Source: Xylona heveae TC161 (taxonomy: Eukaryota; Ascomycota; Xylonomycetes; Xylonales; Xylonaceae). Taken from it: DNA of 64,000 nucleotides. The DNA is taken from the NCBI RefSeq assembly GCF_001619985.1, contig NW_017264195.1, positions 1,674,001 through 1,738,000 on the forward strand, given 5' to 3'. A program made the translations under genes and the position numbers. Of this stretch, positions 22,923 to 34,905 are shown one piece after another (position 1 is the first letter of the stretch; each line of letters starts with the position of its first letter). Below the pieces are notes generated by a model. The model saw only the letters and a program-made list of their open reading frames with translations, made no database searches and was not told where the DNA came from.

Positions 22923-24714
22923 GCCAATGCTACCGTGAAACATGAAATGCCGTGGATTAACCTCTATTGTGCTCTATTTCTTCATGTGTGCAGGCCGGGT
23001 TCCTTCTTTCATGTCTTTCCTCATATGGGTTTTTACAAGCGCAGCTATTCCTAACAATACCTCTTTCTACGAAAATCGAAGCGAGAACAGCACAAAGTGG
23101 CGTCGAGATGTTCCGAGAGGGCTTACACACATGGTGTTAAGGGGCTCCAGCCGCGCATTGGGAGCTATGGAGAAGGCGCTATGAGAGGATTGCGGCGTTT
23201 TGAAGCAGGGATGTTTCCAATTTCCTTTCGTTATCTGGCACTTTGGTTCCTTTCGGCTTTACATCACTCGGGGTGGCGTCATTACGGAATCTCTGCGTTC
23301 AGGTCTCTTGATGGCGCACGATAATGGGTTTTGCCTCTTTTCCTCTTCTGTCCGGCGTCTTTCATTATCAAATTAGTTCATGAAGGGCGGTGAGCACGGT
23401 TAAAGGGATTAAAAAACTCTACAATAATATTATTTTTGTCGGTAAGCCGGTTCATCTTGTCCTCAAAATATTTGCCGCGTTCCAGCCTCAACTCCGCTCT
23501 TCTTCCTCATTGGTCTTTGATACAATTTTTAAAATTCGGATTGACTTCTCATTGGACTGACAATGCTGAGAGCACATTACCGTCTCCCCACACAAGGAAT
23601 CATCTTGACCATAATCCAGATTGCGTTAAATCGTTTCTTCTGCCAATATGCATATTTTGGCGGTCAAGTAGAAGTAGGATATTTCCTCCAATCAGGATAA
23701 AAGTTTCGGAAAACTAAGTTTACAACAGAGTTGTTTTTGATATCACATTCTTTTGGCCATTCTGCATATCAGTAGTATGCATGATCAAGGGGATTGCCGT
23801 CTATCAGTGCGCTTGTCAACCACAATTTATGCGTTGTGCTTACGGCGCGGTACTGTACATGCTCCATAGACCCGATGCCTCCTTCAATGGTTTCTATCTT
23901 ATTTCTTTCGTTAATTAAACCATTGAAACAAGAATAATATTCGACCATCTTTTATGGCAATATCTACCCCTGATGAGTTCGTCCCGTATATGAGGTGATT
24001 ATGTGCATTTCTCTCCTATCTTATCTGTCTTGATTTTCAATATTAACATTATCTTGCAGGGCTTCGAAACTAAGCCGTGAACTTTCGAGTGGGAGAAAAG
24101 CAGCACCGGGAATATATATGTATATATAAAATATAAGCTAAATAAAAGAAAATTAAATTAAATCAGTTATAATAAATCGTTCGTCTAAGCTAGAGATGAG
24201 ATTTCCACGGCCATCTGGATACCGTTAGAAGGTATAGCCATGTAGGTCAATATGGGATCATGGCGTTTTGGGGTCGGTTATGCTGTGTACCCGCTTTTTT
24301 TCTTTTTCGTTGGACGGTAAACATTGGGTGTCGATTTCTGAGACGTGCATGTGCAACCTGGTAGATGATGACCTTTCATCCCGTTCCACATCCTTACCTT
24401 AAATTGTTCCTCGTTCATGAGCCAGTAATTATTCAAGCAGTGGTCAGCGGGTCGTCAGATAATGCTATAGGTAACAGAAGGCCCAAAGTGTATGGTGAAA
24501 TTGCAACGCACGTGGCTGGACCTGTTCGCTATGACACGAATGGCACTTGTGCAACACTTAGAATTTACCGCGACGTATTTATCATGCACATTAGATTCCG
24601 TACGCGCATTAGTTGTTATTTCTGTAAGCCACACTGGGATACGGCATTAAGCCATCGAAACCAGAAGCAATCCCAAAGTTATAGTATTTCTATATAACGT
24701 ATATAAATATTTTA

Positions 24715-24746
<32 letters not shown>

Positions 24747-25065
24747 CTTTTTTTTTTTTGGAGACTATAATGTAACTATCATGCTTAGTTTATATTGATA
24801 GAAGAGCATTGTTCTTGTGATATGATTCACCCATTGCATGTCCATAATTCCGTGAAATAATTATGCAATAAGCTTAGTGAGCAGCCTAAATAGTACAGAA
24901 ATTTTACGTAGGCTTTGAGCATGCTGTTTACCATACCCGAACAACAACCTTCAATGACTGCCATTGGAACTTTGGTCTTCCAAAAGGGTAAAAGCGCCGT
25001 ACTAAGTGTAGGGCCGTTTCTTGAGGTTCATAGACGTTGTTAGTTGTAAGTCTTTCAACGAACAA
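22923..25065. other. AT-rich, gene-poor interval
   Basis: About 2.1 kb without a supported gene. It begins with the forkhead 3' UTR and then becomes AT-rich, with a string of short TATATA and AAATTAAATTAAA segments around 24110-24180 and a 42-base T tract at 24718-24759. No transposon ends, direct repeats or coding remnants were recognised. Confidence 0.5.
24718..24759. repeat. Poly(dT) tract of 41 T interrupted by one C
   Basis: Twenty-nine T, one C at 24747, then twelve T. No Alu/SINE-like body or target-site duplication was found beside it, so it is called a simple homopolymer tract and not a retrotransposed tail. Confidence 0.95.
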
Positions 25066-25136
25066 GGGCAATTGGTCTAGTGGTATGATTCTCCCTTAGC
25101 ATGGGAGAGGTCCTGGGTTCAATTCCCAGATTGTCC
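25066..25136 (+). tRNA. tRNA-Ala (anticodon AGC), intronless
   Basis: A complete 71-base cloverleaf. Acceptor strands GGGCAAT and ATTGTCC pair with a G3-T70 wobble, the classical alanine identity element. The anticodon stem CTCCC/GGGAG encloses loop TTAGCAT, so the anticodon is AGC. The T arm is CTGGG-TTCAATT-CCCAG. A T5 run at 25143-25147 and a T6 run soon after serve as RNA polymerase III terminators. The D arm (TGGTCTAGTGGTATGAT) looks more like fungal tRNA-Pro than a typical tRNA-Ala D arm, but the wobble pair and anticodon agree on alanine. Confidence 0.95.
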
Positions 25137-26817
25137 ATTTACTTTTTCTTTTTTGCCCATTCTTATTTTTCACACCTCTGCGTCGTTGCTGGAAATATTT
25201 TTTTAATGGTGCGTAAGGATATCAAAATTATTTTTGTTGGAATTGTGCGAGATGTTGTGGGTGGATGGAAACGTTGACAGAGAAGTGCCGGGATGCAAGG
25301 CTGCCATTCAGGGTCCAGATTTCGCGTGCAGCACTACGTAGTACTCCGTACACCTCGCTGCGGAGAGAGCTCTCGCCTCACATGCGGCCCCTGCGGCTTG
25401 CAAAAGGAACGGAAGGAAGACTGACTGGTAAGAAAATAAAGAAAGGGAACGGGTTAAGTTAATTGAATTCTCCTTTCTATGCATAAGTATCATCGGATGG
25501 CAATCCCTTATATTGACCTGACCGGTGGGGAGCGGAGAAAGGATACAGGAGACAAAACGATTTAACCGCCGGTCTACTCGAGTACCTACGCACCACGCGG
25601 GATAGCAAATTGCAAGTGAACGCGGTCAGTTTATATTACAATAGCGAACCCGCAGTAGTAAACAAATGGTGGCTGCAGGAGCGGAGGCGGGCGGCAAAAC
25701 AGACCTTAGTCGTAAGTAATTGGGCTTCTGAAAAACCCATCATGTCCCAGTATATATCGGCTCGGCCCGTGGCTTGCGCTGGGGCCGGGACGATGGAGGT
25801 CGTAGGTTGCGTTGTCGCTCTGCTCTGTACTGTAAGTATTATACATCTGATGCGTTGATGCATGCAGCTAGCAGGAAGGTTGCTGTCAGCCGTCCGTGTC
25901 CAGAGGCCATCAACTGCACAGCGCCAGGGCATGCAAGTTGTAACAACTACCAAGCTAACAAAACTCTTAGGTTGTATTGCCGTGTGTGTGTGTATTTGTG
26001 TGGGCGTGCCTTTATGGGCGTGGCGCAAAAGCCACACTGTCTGCCTTGTTGCCTCGTTGCCTTGCTGCAGCTGCCCTTGCGCCTTTTTACGAATCCCTTT
26101 CCATTGCTTTCCCTCCAGTAGTAAGTCGTGGTTATCCTGCGTAAAGGTATACCAGTGGGTTCTCTTGTCCTGGCCTGCTCTGCACCGCTGGGAAAGTTGT
26201 CGCTGGAACTTCGGACAATTAGGGCGCCCCTCCCGGTCTTCGGTTCTAAATCCTTGACGCCGATCAATACGATCGTGGCAAGGATTTCACAGTTCATCTA
26301 ACCCAGTGCGAGTAGATAGCGGTGTGGTTCTATGTTAAAGGCATGGGTTTTGGATCTCCTGTCTTTGTAACCACGACCCAATCATAGCCTTTGGGCCAAA
26401 TCGAGACTCAGAATATGGAAATAAGGTAGATAGATAGATAGATAGAATCAGCTCAAAATTCTGATAGATGTACTGTACAAGGTACAAGAAAACGTAGAAG
26501 GACATTGCTTGTTGCATAAGGTGTACAATACATCCAGGTAAGAAAAATTCGACATAACTCCTACCGTGTTGTGGCTTGATTTCAAAAGGTCCAGATGGGA
26601 ACAAGCCAGGTATCAAAAGACAAAAAACGATGTGAGGGCCACGGAAAAAGTTGACCCAAATAAGTTCGAGTACAAGGGGAATCCCATTTCAGACGCCAAA
26701 AAAATCAACCACAACGAGATAGGATACGCCCCAACACCATGACCAAAGTAAAAATATTTTGTGAAAAAGCAAAAGGGCAAGAAAAAAGAAAAAGCCAATA
26801 TGTAATTGACGACAAAA
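25137..26817. other. Intergenic between tRNA-Ala and RTC1
   Basis: About 1.7 kb with the pol III terminator at its left and the RTC1 3' UTR at its right. It holds a (TAGA)5 microsatellite at 26427-26446. Short open frames on both strands lack recognisable motifs and splice partners. Confidence 0.5.
26427..26446. repeat. (TAGA)5 microsatellite
   Basis: Five perfect TAGA units in noncoding sequence downstream of RTC1. Confidence 0.9.
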
Positions 26818-29800
26818 TTACTTGCTCTTGGCCTTGGGTTCGACGAGCCTGACTCTTCTATTTTGTGGACCCAGCCCGATTGGCCCAGAAGGCGCAAGTT
26901 TTGCGCGAGCCTTTTCAACAGCTTTACTCTCGCCGACGACCCAGCTGTCTCTGCGGGCGGGACCACGCTCACGACGCTCTCTCTCTTCCCAACCGCGTAG
27001 ACGCTCGGCTCGACGCTGTCCCTTGATGCAGTCATGCAAGCAGCCTTGAGTGGGGCATATTCCATCCGACGCAGTCTCAGGATCCCACCATAGGCGAAGG
27101 CAGCCATCATGGCCACCATGACCACAGCCTTGACACCACCCCCAAAGAGCCGGCGAAGGAGTTGCATCCGCAAATGGTGATGGGGGGGCCGTGCGGAGAT
27201 TGCAGACAGGACAGGGGGCTTGTCGGCCCAGACATCTTTCGCAGACCCATAAGCTGCGCTTCGTCTTGACATTTTCCAGCGGCTTGCCGCACTGGCGACA
27301 AAGTAAACCGATATAGGTTTCTTGAAGACCGTATTCGGAAATGGATGGGTACGTGGGGTGGCAGAGTCGACGTAAATGTGCTGCCTCATTGTGCAACTGG
27401 AGGGAGAGGAGCTGAGTATGATAGGTGGCGAGAATAGACTCGACAATCAGGGGATGAACAGCATCTGCAGGAGAGAGAAGCGGGTTAAGGAGAAGGACAA
27501 GGTATGAGAGGGTCTGAGAGTCGGCCAAAGACTCAGTGTGAAAGGATATGGCTTGGTGGAGCATGGCCGAAGCGCTCCATGGAAGTTGGGACGTGGTAGG
27601 TGCAGGGTTGGTGGTTGGGGAGATATCGGATGTCGGAAACGGCCATCTTGATACGGTCGCGGCTCCTTCTTGAGCTCTATTGCCGTCAGGCTTTTGTTCA
27701 GGTGAAGATGGTTTAGAATGGGCTTTCGTCTCGACAGCTACAGGTGAGCTTGAAGTTGCGGAAGATGAGCTAGCCTTTGTACGGTCGTCTGGGACAATAG
27801 TCCCACTGGCTTCCATTTTATTGCTTTCCAGTTCATGCTGTTGGTCGCTAAAGCTCGATCCATAGCTGGCAAAGTTTTCTGATTCAGAGCTCGACATGTT
27901 GATGCCGTGCGACCCAAAGACGCTGTTTTGATGAAGGCTTCCTAAGGGCATATACTTGTCGTTCCATCGTTCTGGCTTCGGCCCAGGTTCCAGTGAATTG
28001 GCACTCCCAGCCTGAGAGCTGTCTATAGATCGAGTGGCTTGTGAATCAGTAGAGGCCGAAGCCGAGAACATTGGAAAGCTCTCATCACTATCTAGTCGGT
28101 CGAGCTTGGGTGGAAATCGATCATGCCTTTTGCCCATGCCTGGAGAATCAAAACTGAGAATGGGCGTTGGCCGGATTTGCCAGCTGTCTGTTGAAGGCCG
28201 TTTGTCCGTCATGCTTCTTCGGGTGGTGATCCAATCTGATGAGACTGCTCTAGAGTGGCCTCTTGTGAATGAATCTGGTGGGCGATCTTCAATTCTTAGC
28301 GCCGAGCTATTTTTTGGGGCAGTCACTGCGGGCGGTAACATAAGCTTTTCCTGGCTATCAAGACGCGCAAGGTCAGCCTGCCCTGGACGTGGACCCGCAG
28401 AATCTGAACGGGGCCTGGCAAGAGGGGTAGACATATTAGATGTACTCTCGGGGCCTGGACTTCGAGAGCCTCCTTCAGCCGCGGCAATGGCTCGGGTCGC
28501 AGGGTTGAGTGTCGGATTTTCTGGCTTGGCTTTCGTGTTGGCATCTTCTGTCACCCCAGATCTGCCTGCCCGCTGTGGCAGGGCCAGCTGCTGATGAGGG
28601 TTCTCCTGCTGTTGAAGATGGTGATTATGATGTTGGCGGTGTTGCTGGTGGTGGTGGTGGTGGTGGTGATGATGATGATGATGATGATGATGGTGATGAT
28701 GGGGGCGACCAGGTCCCTTCTCAGCTCGGAGTTTCCTATTCTCCTGCGCACGTACGTGCAGCTCCTTGGTAATGGCAAGACCAAGCATTTTCCAAGTTTG
28801 CGCGATTCTATAGAGACCAGCATCCCTTGCAATTGAAGAGTTTGCGTCAAACCCCCGCCAGACTAACTCAATCCCATCCGTCGATAGCAATCTTTCAGTT
28901 ATAAATTGATAGTTTTCAGCAAGGTACGCAAATAGGTCAGCATCAAACGTGCCAAAAATATGTCCTCTTGCACTCAACTGTCCTGGTTGTGCGGCATCTC
29001 TTCGATCCAAGGCTTCGGTGAGTGGAATAACAGGACCCGAGGCACCCATTGATGGAGGCGTGCTGCCAAGAGACCTCGTAGAATGCGCGCGTGAAGCAGG
29101 TGCGGTGCTTCGTCTCGATGATGAGCTGAGGAAGCTTTCATCAACACCATCGTCGACATTCTCGTCCCTGCTTCCACTAACGCCATCGCCACTGCTTGTC
29201 GGTGCTGCGCTTTCGATAAATCCTCGTTCTGGAGATTCATCAAAACTCGAACGTCGACGGCGGTGTCGCTTTTGGGTGAAGTAAGAGATGTCACCATCAG
29301 GGGACCAATCCAGAGCGTGTAAACTCCTTCGATCAAGAACCTTGGGGGTAAAGTAGATGTCAGTCTGCGTAAACATTCCTTCTTTCCCAACGGTCCACAG
29401 CAGATCTTGGGAATGCCATAGCATATCCGTAGGCGCCCTGCCATATCTCCCCAGCTCTCTAAAGGGCATATGAGGCCGCCGCAGATCCCAAATATGTATT
29501 CTGGGATCAACTCTGTCCTCATAGGTTGTTGCAATTTGTGTACATAATAGTCCGCCCGGTTCGTGCGACTCGGGGATCCGACAAGGCGGTCGCCATCGCA
29601 CATTCATCACCCCGTGAGGTGCGCGTAGGACCCAGACGGCCTTCTGGCGCCGATTGGTTGATGAAAAGTCCCAGACCTTGACGTTTTTGTCAGCGCTTGC
29701 ACTGGCAAGGTGTTTTCCATCAGGATGCCAGTCAATCGAATTGCAAGTCTTGTCGTGCGCGTTAATCTTCAAGAGGGGCGCATTCTCTTTGCGAAAGTCC

Positions 29801-30691
29801 CATCGCTGGACCACCCCATTGTCCGTACCAAAGGCGAACTCCACGGCATCATTCGGCGACCATTTGACATCCCGGACGCTCTCCGTATTCCCCATGTATC
29901 GCCGGACGCTCCGGTATGTCAGGACGCCGCGATCCCCTGGCCGAACCCTCAAGTCCCATAATCGAACAGTTGTATCCTGGCTCCCAGAAAGTAACAGGGC
30001 CCCTTGTATTGGGCTAAAAGCAAGCTTATGGACCTGTCTGTTGTGCTCATGCAGTCGGGCCAGCTCAACGCCCGGTCTATTAATGTCGTAAAGTACAATT
30101 TTGCCATTTGCTACAGCCGTCGCAATTGTAGAGTCGAACATGCCATGCGACCATTTCACATCCACGGCACCCAGTTGATCCTTGTGCTTGGCCGACAGCA
30201 CGTTTCCCGAAGTATTATGGGTCGAGGCATAAGCAATAATTGCGGAGCGCAGATTGAATTCCTCGGCGCATGTGGCATCTGACACACGCACCGTCTTCAG
30301 AATCTTTTGACCTGCCAAGACAGCATGTGTGCGTTGAGAAGAAATATCAAGCGCGTTGATCTCGAGCCCAGTCTTGTGGGCGGTCGTCTGGGATGGTATC
30401 GGACTGAGAGAAATTCCTTTAGCTAAGCTCGTTCCCTTCCTCGCAAATCATCATTTCTTTAGCTCACCCTGTAATCCTTCCCACACCAGCGGGTGTCAGA
30501 TCTCTGCCCAAGTCCTCCCCTCGGCTTGCTCGGGCGCTGGCCGGACGCGAGCCATATCTGAAAGGCTGCGCAAATCTGGCCAGAGCCGTGGTGGCCCGAT
30601 TAGCATACTTCGGGGGAGGAAGAGGTGGAGCTGGCGGCGGTGATGACTGTGAAGGCAGCTGAGGAATCGAGGAACGAAGATATTCCGACAT
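26818..30691 (-). CDS. RTC1: RTC1/WDR24, SEA (GATOR2) complex WD40-RING protein
   Basis: Two exons, 30691-30468 and 30403-26818, encode 1269 residues. The 64-base intron (GTGAGC..CTCTCAG) joins a Pro-rich leader ([20 protein letters not shown]) to [16 protein letters not shown]; the second exon alone has no ATG at its conserved start. WD40 repeats fill roughly residues 100-420 ([37 protein letters not shown]). A long disordered middle includes about 18 consecutive His and a Gln/His-rich stretch. The C-terminus is a RING/zinc domain ([53 protein letters not shown]). Yeast Rtc1/Sea2 and animal WDR24 sit on the vacuole or lysosome surface in the SEA/GATOR2 complex that relays amino-acid signals to TORC1. 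Domain order and length fit the family. Confidence 0.93.
28648..28701 (-). repeat. CAC/CAT trinucleotide run encoding poly-histidine in RTC1
   Basis: About 18 consecutive His codons lie in the disordered part of RTC1, read on the plus strand as a GTG block followed by an ATG block with one GTG inside. The mixture of CAC and CAT codons shows that it is not a single pure expansion. It is followed in the protein by a Gln/His-rich stretch. Confidence 0.93.
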
Positions 30692-31890
30692 GGCAGTTCA
30701 GCGCAATTCAGGTGTGTGAATCAACCCAGCGGTGCTCCACTTCTGCTCTAGCTGCGTGGCTGGCCATGAGAGGATCCCGGAGTAGTGTAACTCAGAATCC
30801 TGTCAAGGTTGTTCATTCAAGCAGGCACGGGAATTCTTCAACCCTCCATTCAGGGGCAGACACGATCAGGTTGATATGCAGCAGAAGTGCAGAATCAAAC
30901 GTGCAGAGTGACGTTGACAGGGTGGATGCTGGGATTAGGTGAATACTGTAATGGGCAATATCAGCTATCCGGCTATCTTGGGCTGGTCGTGGCTTAACTG
31001 GGGAGCTGGGAGCCGAAGAAGAGGCGAGTGTCACTCTAACTAACGATAATCGCTGTGGTTGGAGTCATCTATTAATACCTACCGTATCCAAGGTAGGCAG
31101 TGTACTTCAGTGAAGCATCAATTTCCTTAAATCTTTAAAGTCACTGTTATAGTTATATCACTGTTAGGTAGGTAATGTTGTCACTGAAAGGGTGGCTGCA
31201 TACAAACCTTGTTCGTAATATATTGGCAAGTGAATAAAACTCACTTCAAACTTTGAGCCACTTTTTCAACATTTCTTAAATATACCCTCGTGCCTCTTCC
31301 CTCAGTCTTCTCCTTCTTTAAATTATTTATTCTTCTCACTTTCCCCACTTTGTCACGCTTCTCCATATTTTTGAACTCAGTATTTGTAAGTAACAGCATG
31401 GTCCTTTTCCCTGCTCACTTTACTTTCCCTCGTTCTTATTGAGTGTTCAAGCTGCTGAAACTCCAGCTCCCCATACAAGGCCTGTATTCTCCACAGCTCG
31501 GCAGAAACGGTAAGCTTTTCCCGGCCCCCTTGTGTTCTTCTTATCAAAGGCGGTCAGCTCACTCTGTCAAATAAGATCTGACCTCTAGATCCTGGAGATC
31601 TTCGTTCCTACTGCAGGAGAGTCGCGTTAGCTCCAACTCAACGCGACCGCACACACATACGCACCCAAGCACTGCACTGCACCAAGCAAGACGCAACACC
31701 CTCTCGGCGCACCCATTCTCACAGCCCACGCACGAAATTTTACACAAATACTCGAGCACACTTATCGCACCGTTGTCGATCCCAGCAGTACGGCTTGATA
31801 AGCCTGTCGGCCTGACCATGACTGCTCCTTGATCTTTCACACTGTGCAACAAGCAAAAAAAAGTATTGGAGGGGGAAAATTGAAACAGCC
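30692..31890. promoter_or_regulatory. Divergent upstream region of RTC1 and HMT1
   Basis: Almost 1.2 kb separates the start codons. The HMT1-proximal half is rich in CT strings and contains GTAAGT at 31386 and several AG acceptors, so a 5' UTR intron is possible. No other gene is supported. Confidence 0.5.
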
Positions 31891-34800
31891 ATGGCTCAAA
31901 CGAGCTTGACTTCTGTCGCAGCCAAGGCCCCCTGGGTCTCAAATCATGTTGCACGCGAGATCCTGGTCCGGATTCACTTCGCCTATCCGGTAGCTCTCTT
32001 GTTCATCTTTCTCATTGCATTTATCCTCCGCAGTGTGCTTGCTGCGAAAGTACAGCCTGAGCAGACTCCATCCACGGTTCTTAAAGGTCCGGGTGGAAAG
32101 CCTCTGCCGGTAAAGACCAAACGTTCTCCCAAGCAAAGCCTTGGAAAAGATGCTGTCAATCTCAGCCCAGCTCGAAAGGCTGCCTTTGACTGGCTCTCTG
32201 TTGGCGTCATCCTGACCTTCTTTGCTAACGCTGTTGACGTTGTTGCTCATGCAATATTCAAGCGGAACGAGGGCTGGTGGTGCGGCCAGTCTGTGGTGGT
32301 AAGGCCTCCGCATTTCCACTTTCACCTTTGGGCCTATTGTCCGAGCTTCACTCACTGACAATTATCTCAATTGGCAGGTATACGTTGTCGCCTCGTTCTT
32401 CGTCTACTCGCTCATTCTAATCTCTCTCATTGATGCGAAACCGGCACCAACTGCCACTCATGCGGTCACCTGGAGCGTGGGCTGGCTATTTGAGATTGTC
32501 CTTTTGGGAGCATCCCTTGCGCTGTACAATTCAGACCATAGAGAGCCCAAGGTTCGTGGTGAGGGACAAGGCAAGTTACGGCGGCATATGACCGGATGGG
32601 AGATTGCAGAAATTGCCATCGACCTCGTCAGAATCGTGCTCCTGTCTGTTCTCATCGCTCTTTACGTTTCCTTCATACTGGTCGAAACCTCAAAGCGACG
32701 CAAAGCAGCTGCGGCGGACCGAGACACGGAAGAAACCACTGGGCTTTTGAATGGACAACAAACAGGTAATGGTGTTGCAAATGGGCGATCGGCTGCTGAT
32801 TATGGTGCGATCCCTGCGCAAAAGCAACCAGAGGCGGAGCCAGAGGCGGAGCCCGATGGCTGGAGCCGACCGACCACAGCTCCGGCCAAGAGTTGGTGGG
32901 AATACATTAGAGGCTATTCCGTGTTTTTTCCTTACCTCTGGCCGGCTGGCAGTCGCAGACTACAGTTCGTTGTAGTCATGTGCTTCTTGATGGTTGTCCT
33001 GCAGCGAGTTCTGAACGTTCTGATCCCAAATCAAGTTGGTATCATCACCGACATTCTTTCTGGCGAGGACCGTAAAGGTCGCACGTCTCCCTGGGGCCCA
33101 ATTTGTGTCTACATCGTTTTTCGTGTACTGGGGGGCGGCAGTGGTCTCCTTGGCGCCATACGCTCAACCCTTTGGATACCCATTTCGCAGTACTCCTACC
33201 AGGCACTTTCTACTGCCGCTTTTGAACATGTACACGGTCTTAGCTTAGACTTTCACCTTGCCAAGAGAACGGGCGAAGTGTTATCGGCCCTGAGCAAGGG
33301 AAACTCCATCAACACCTTCCTTGAACAAGTCACATTCCAAGTCCTTCCGATGTTGGTAGACCTCGGGGTTGCCATAGCTTATTTCCTCGTTGCCTTTGAT
33401 GCTTATTACGCACTGGTTGTGTCAATCATCACATTTGCATATCTCTACGTTACTATTCGCATGGCACAGTGGAGAGCGCAGATTCGACGTCAGATGGTCA
33501 ACGCCGGCCGTGAGGAGGATGCTGTCAAGTAAGTCTCTTTATGCCCATCTATAGCCGACGTTGGAAGAGTTTGCTAATTCCAATGCCCAGGAATGACTCT
33601 ATGGTGTCTTACGAGACAGTCAAGTATTTTAATGCCGAGCAGTACGAGTTCACTCGGTACCGGGGTGCCGTTCAAGCGTACCAGCGCGCCGAGTACAAAG
33701 TCTTGCTGTCTCTGAACATAATGAATGTTACACAGAATGTCGTCTTCACTCTTGGTCTCCTCATAACATGCTTTATTGCTGCCTACCAGGTCACCACCGG
33801 GCAACGCAAAGTCGGCCGATTCGTTACTCTCCTCACATACATGGCTCAGCTCCAAGGGCCTCTGAACTTCTTTGGAACATTCTATCGATCCATTCAGTCA
33901 GCCATGATCAACTCTGAGCGCATGCTTGAACTATTCAGAGAGCAGCCAACAGTTGTTGATGAGCCTCATGCCCAGCCATTGACGTCCTGTGAAGGTGACA
34001 TTCGTTTTGAAGATGTGGAATTCGCGTATGACAAGCGTAAGGCAGCACTTACTGGTCTCAACATTCGATGTGCTCCAGGAACTTCGACTGCTCTTGTGGG
34101 CGAATCTGGCGGTGGAAAATCTACCGTCTTCCGTTTGCTCTTCCGGTTCTACAATGCTCGAGCTGGATCCATTAAGGTCGACGGCCACGATGTCACCGAT
34201 GTCACCATTGATTCTCTTCGCCGACACATTGGAGTCGTCCCACAAGACACTGTACTATTCAACGAGACCCTGATGTACAATCTCAAGTACGCGAATCCCG
34301 GTGTGTCAGACGAAGTGGTACACGAGGCTTGCCGAGCCGCATCGATCCACGACAGGATCATGACTTTCCCTGATGGTTACAATTCTATAGTCGGTGAGCG
34401 TGGTTTACGTCTTTCTGGAGGCGAAAAGCAGCGTGTCGCGATTGCCCGAACCATCCTCAAGGACCCTCGGATCATCCTCCTCGACGAAGCCACAGCTGCT
34501 CTGGATACTGAAACAGAACAGAACATTCAGACTGCTCTCGCTTCCCTTGCCAAAGGGCGTACCCTGCTTGTCATCGCCCACCGTCTCAGCACAATCACCT
34601 CTGCCGACCAGATTGTTGTCCTCCACGCTGGAAAGGTCGTCGAGTGCGGAACTCATGAAGAGCTTCTCGCCAAAAAGGGCCGTTACGCAAGCATGTGGCG
34701 CAAGCAGATCCGCGCTCAGAGAGCCGCAGAAGAAGCTCGAGTCCTTAAAGATCGAGCTGAGAAGCTAAAGGAGGAAGCTGCTGGTGGTGGTATTGACAGC

Positions 34801-34905
34801 GCGTCCCAGAGCGAAGATGAACGTCAAGCTTTCTCTGGGAAAAGAGGCACTGGAGGAGCTCCTTCTGGTGATTCAGGTGATTCAAAGCCGCCTGGACACC
34901 CGTAA
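31891..34905 (+). CDS. HMT1: HMT1/ABCB6-type vacuolar ABC half-transporter
   Basis: Three exons (31891-32298, 32378-33528, 33591-34905) encode 957 residues. An N-terminal membrane domain with several spans (LLFIFLIAFILRSVL, GVILTFFANAVDVVAHAIF, YVVASFFVYSLILISLI) precedes the six-span ABC core (from about 310), as in HMT1 and ABCB6. The nucleotide-binding domain is intact: Walker A GESGGGKST (690-698), signature LSGGEKQR (794-801), Walker B IILLDEAT (814-821) and the H-loop His850. The segment NDSMVSYETVKYFNAEQYE is diagnostic for the ATM/HMT group. S. pombe Hmt1 transports phytochelatins and related thiols into the vacuole for cadmium tolerance; the substrate here is inferred. A 12-base tandem duplication encodes PEAEPEAEPDG in the linker. 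Introns are GTAAGG..GGCAG and GTAAGT..CCCAG; all joins keep frame. Confidence 0.93.

Noticed and set aside
22923-25065. Possible transposon or retroelement remnant in the gene-poor interval
   Set aside because: No terminal repeats, target-site duplications or transposase, reverse-transcriptase or capsid-like coding remnants were seen.
25636-26037. 133-codon minus-strand open frame between tRNA-Ala and RTC1
   Set aside because: Low-complexity translation, no splice partners, no known motif; its opposite strand is equally open.
28034-28594. 186-codon plus-strand frame and a 209-codon minus-strand frame (28974-29603) over RTC1
   Set aside because: Both overlap the continuous RTC1 coding frame in other phases and lack recognisable domains.
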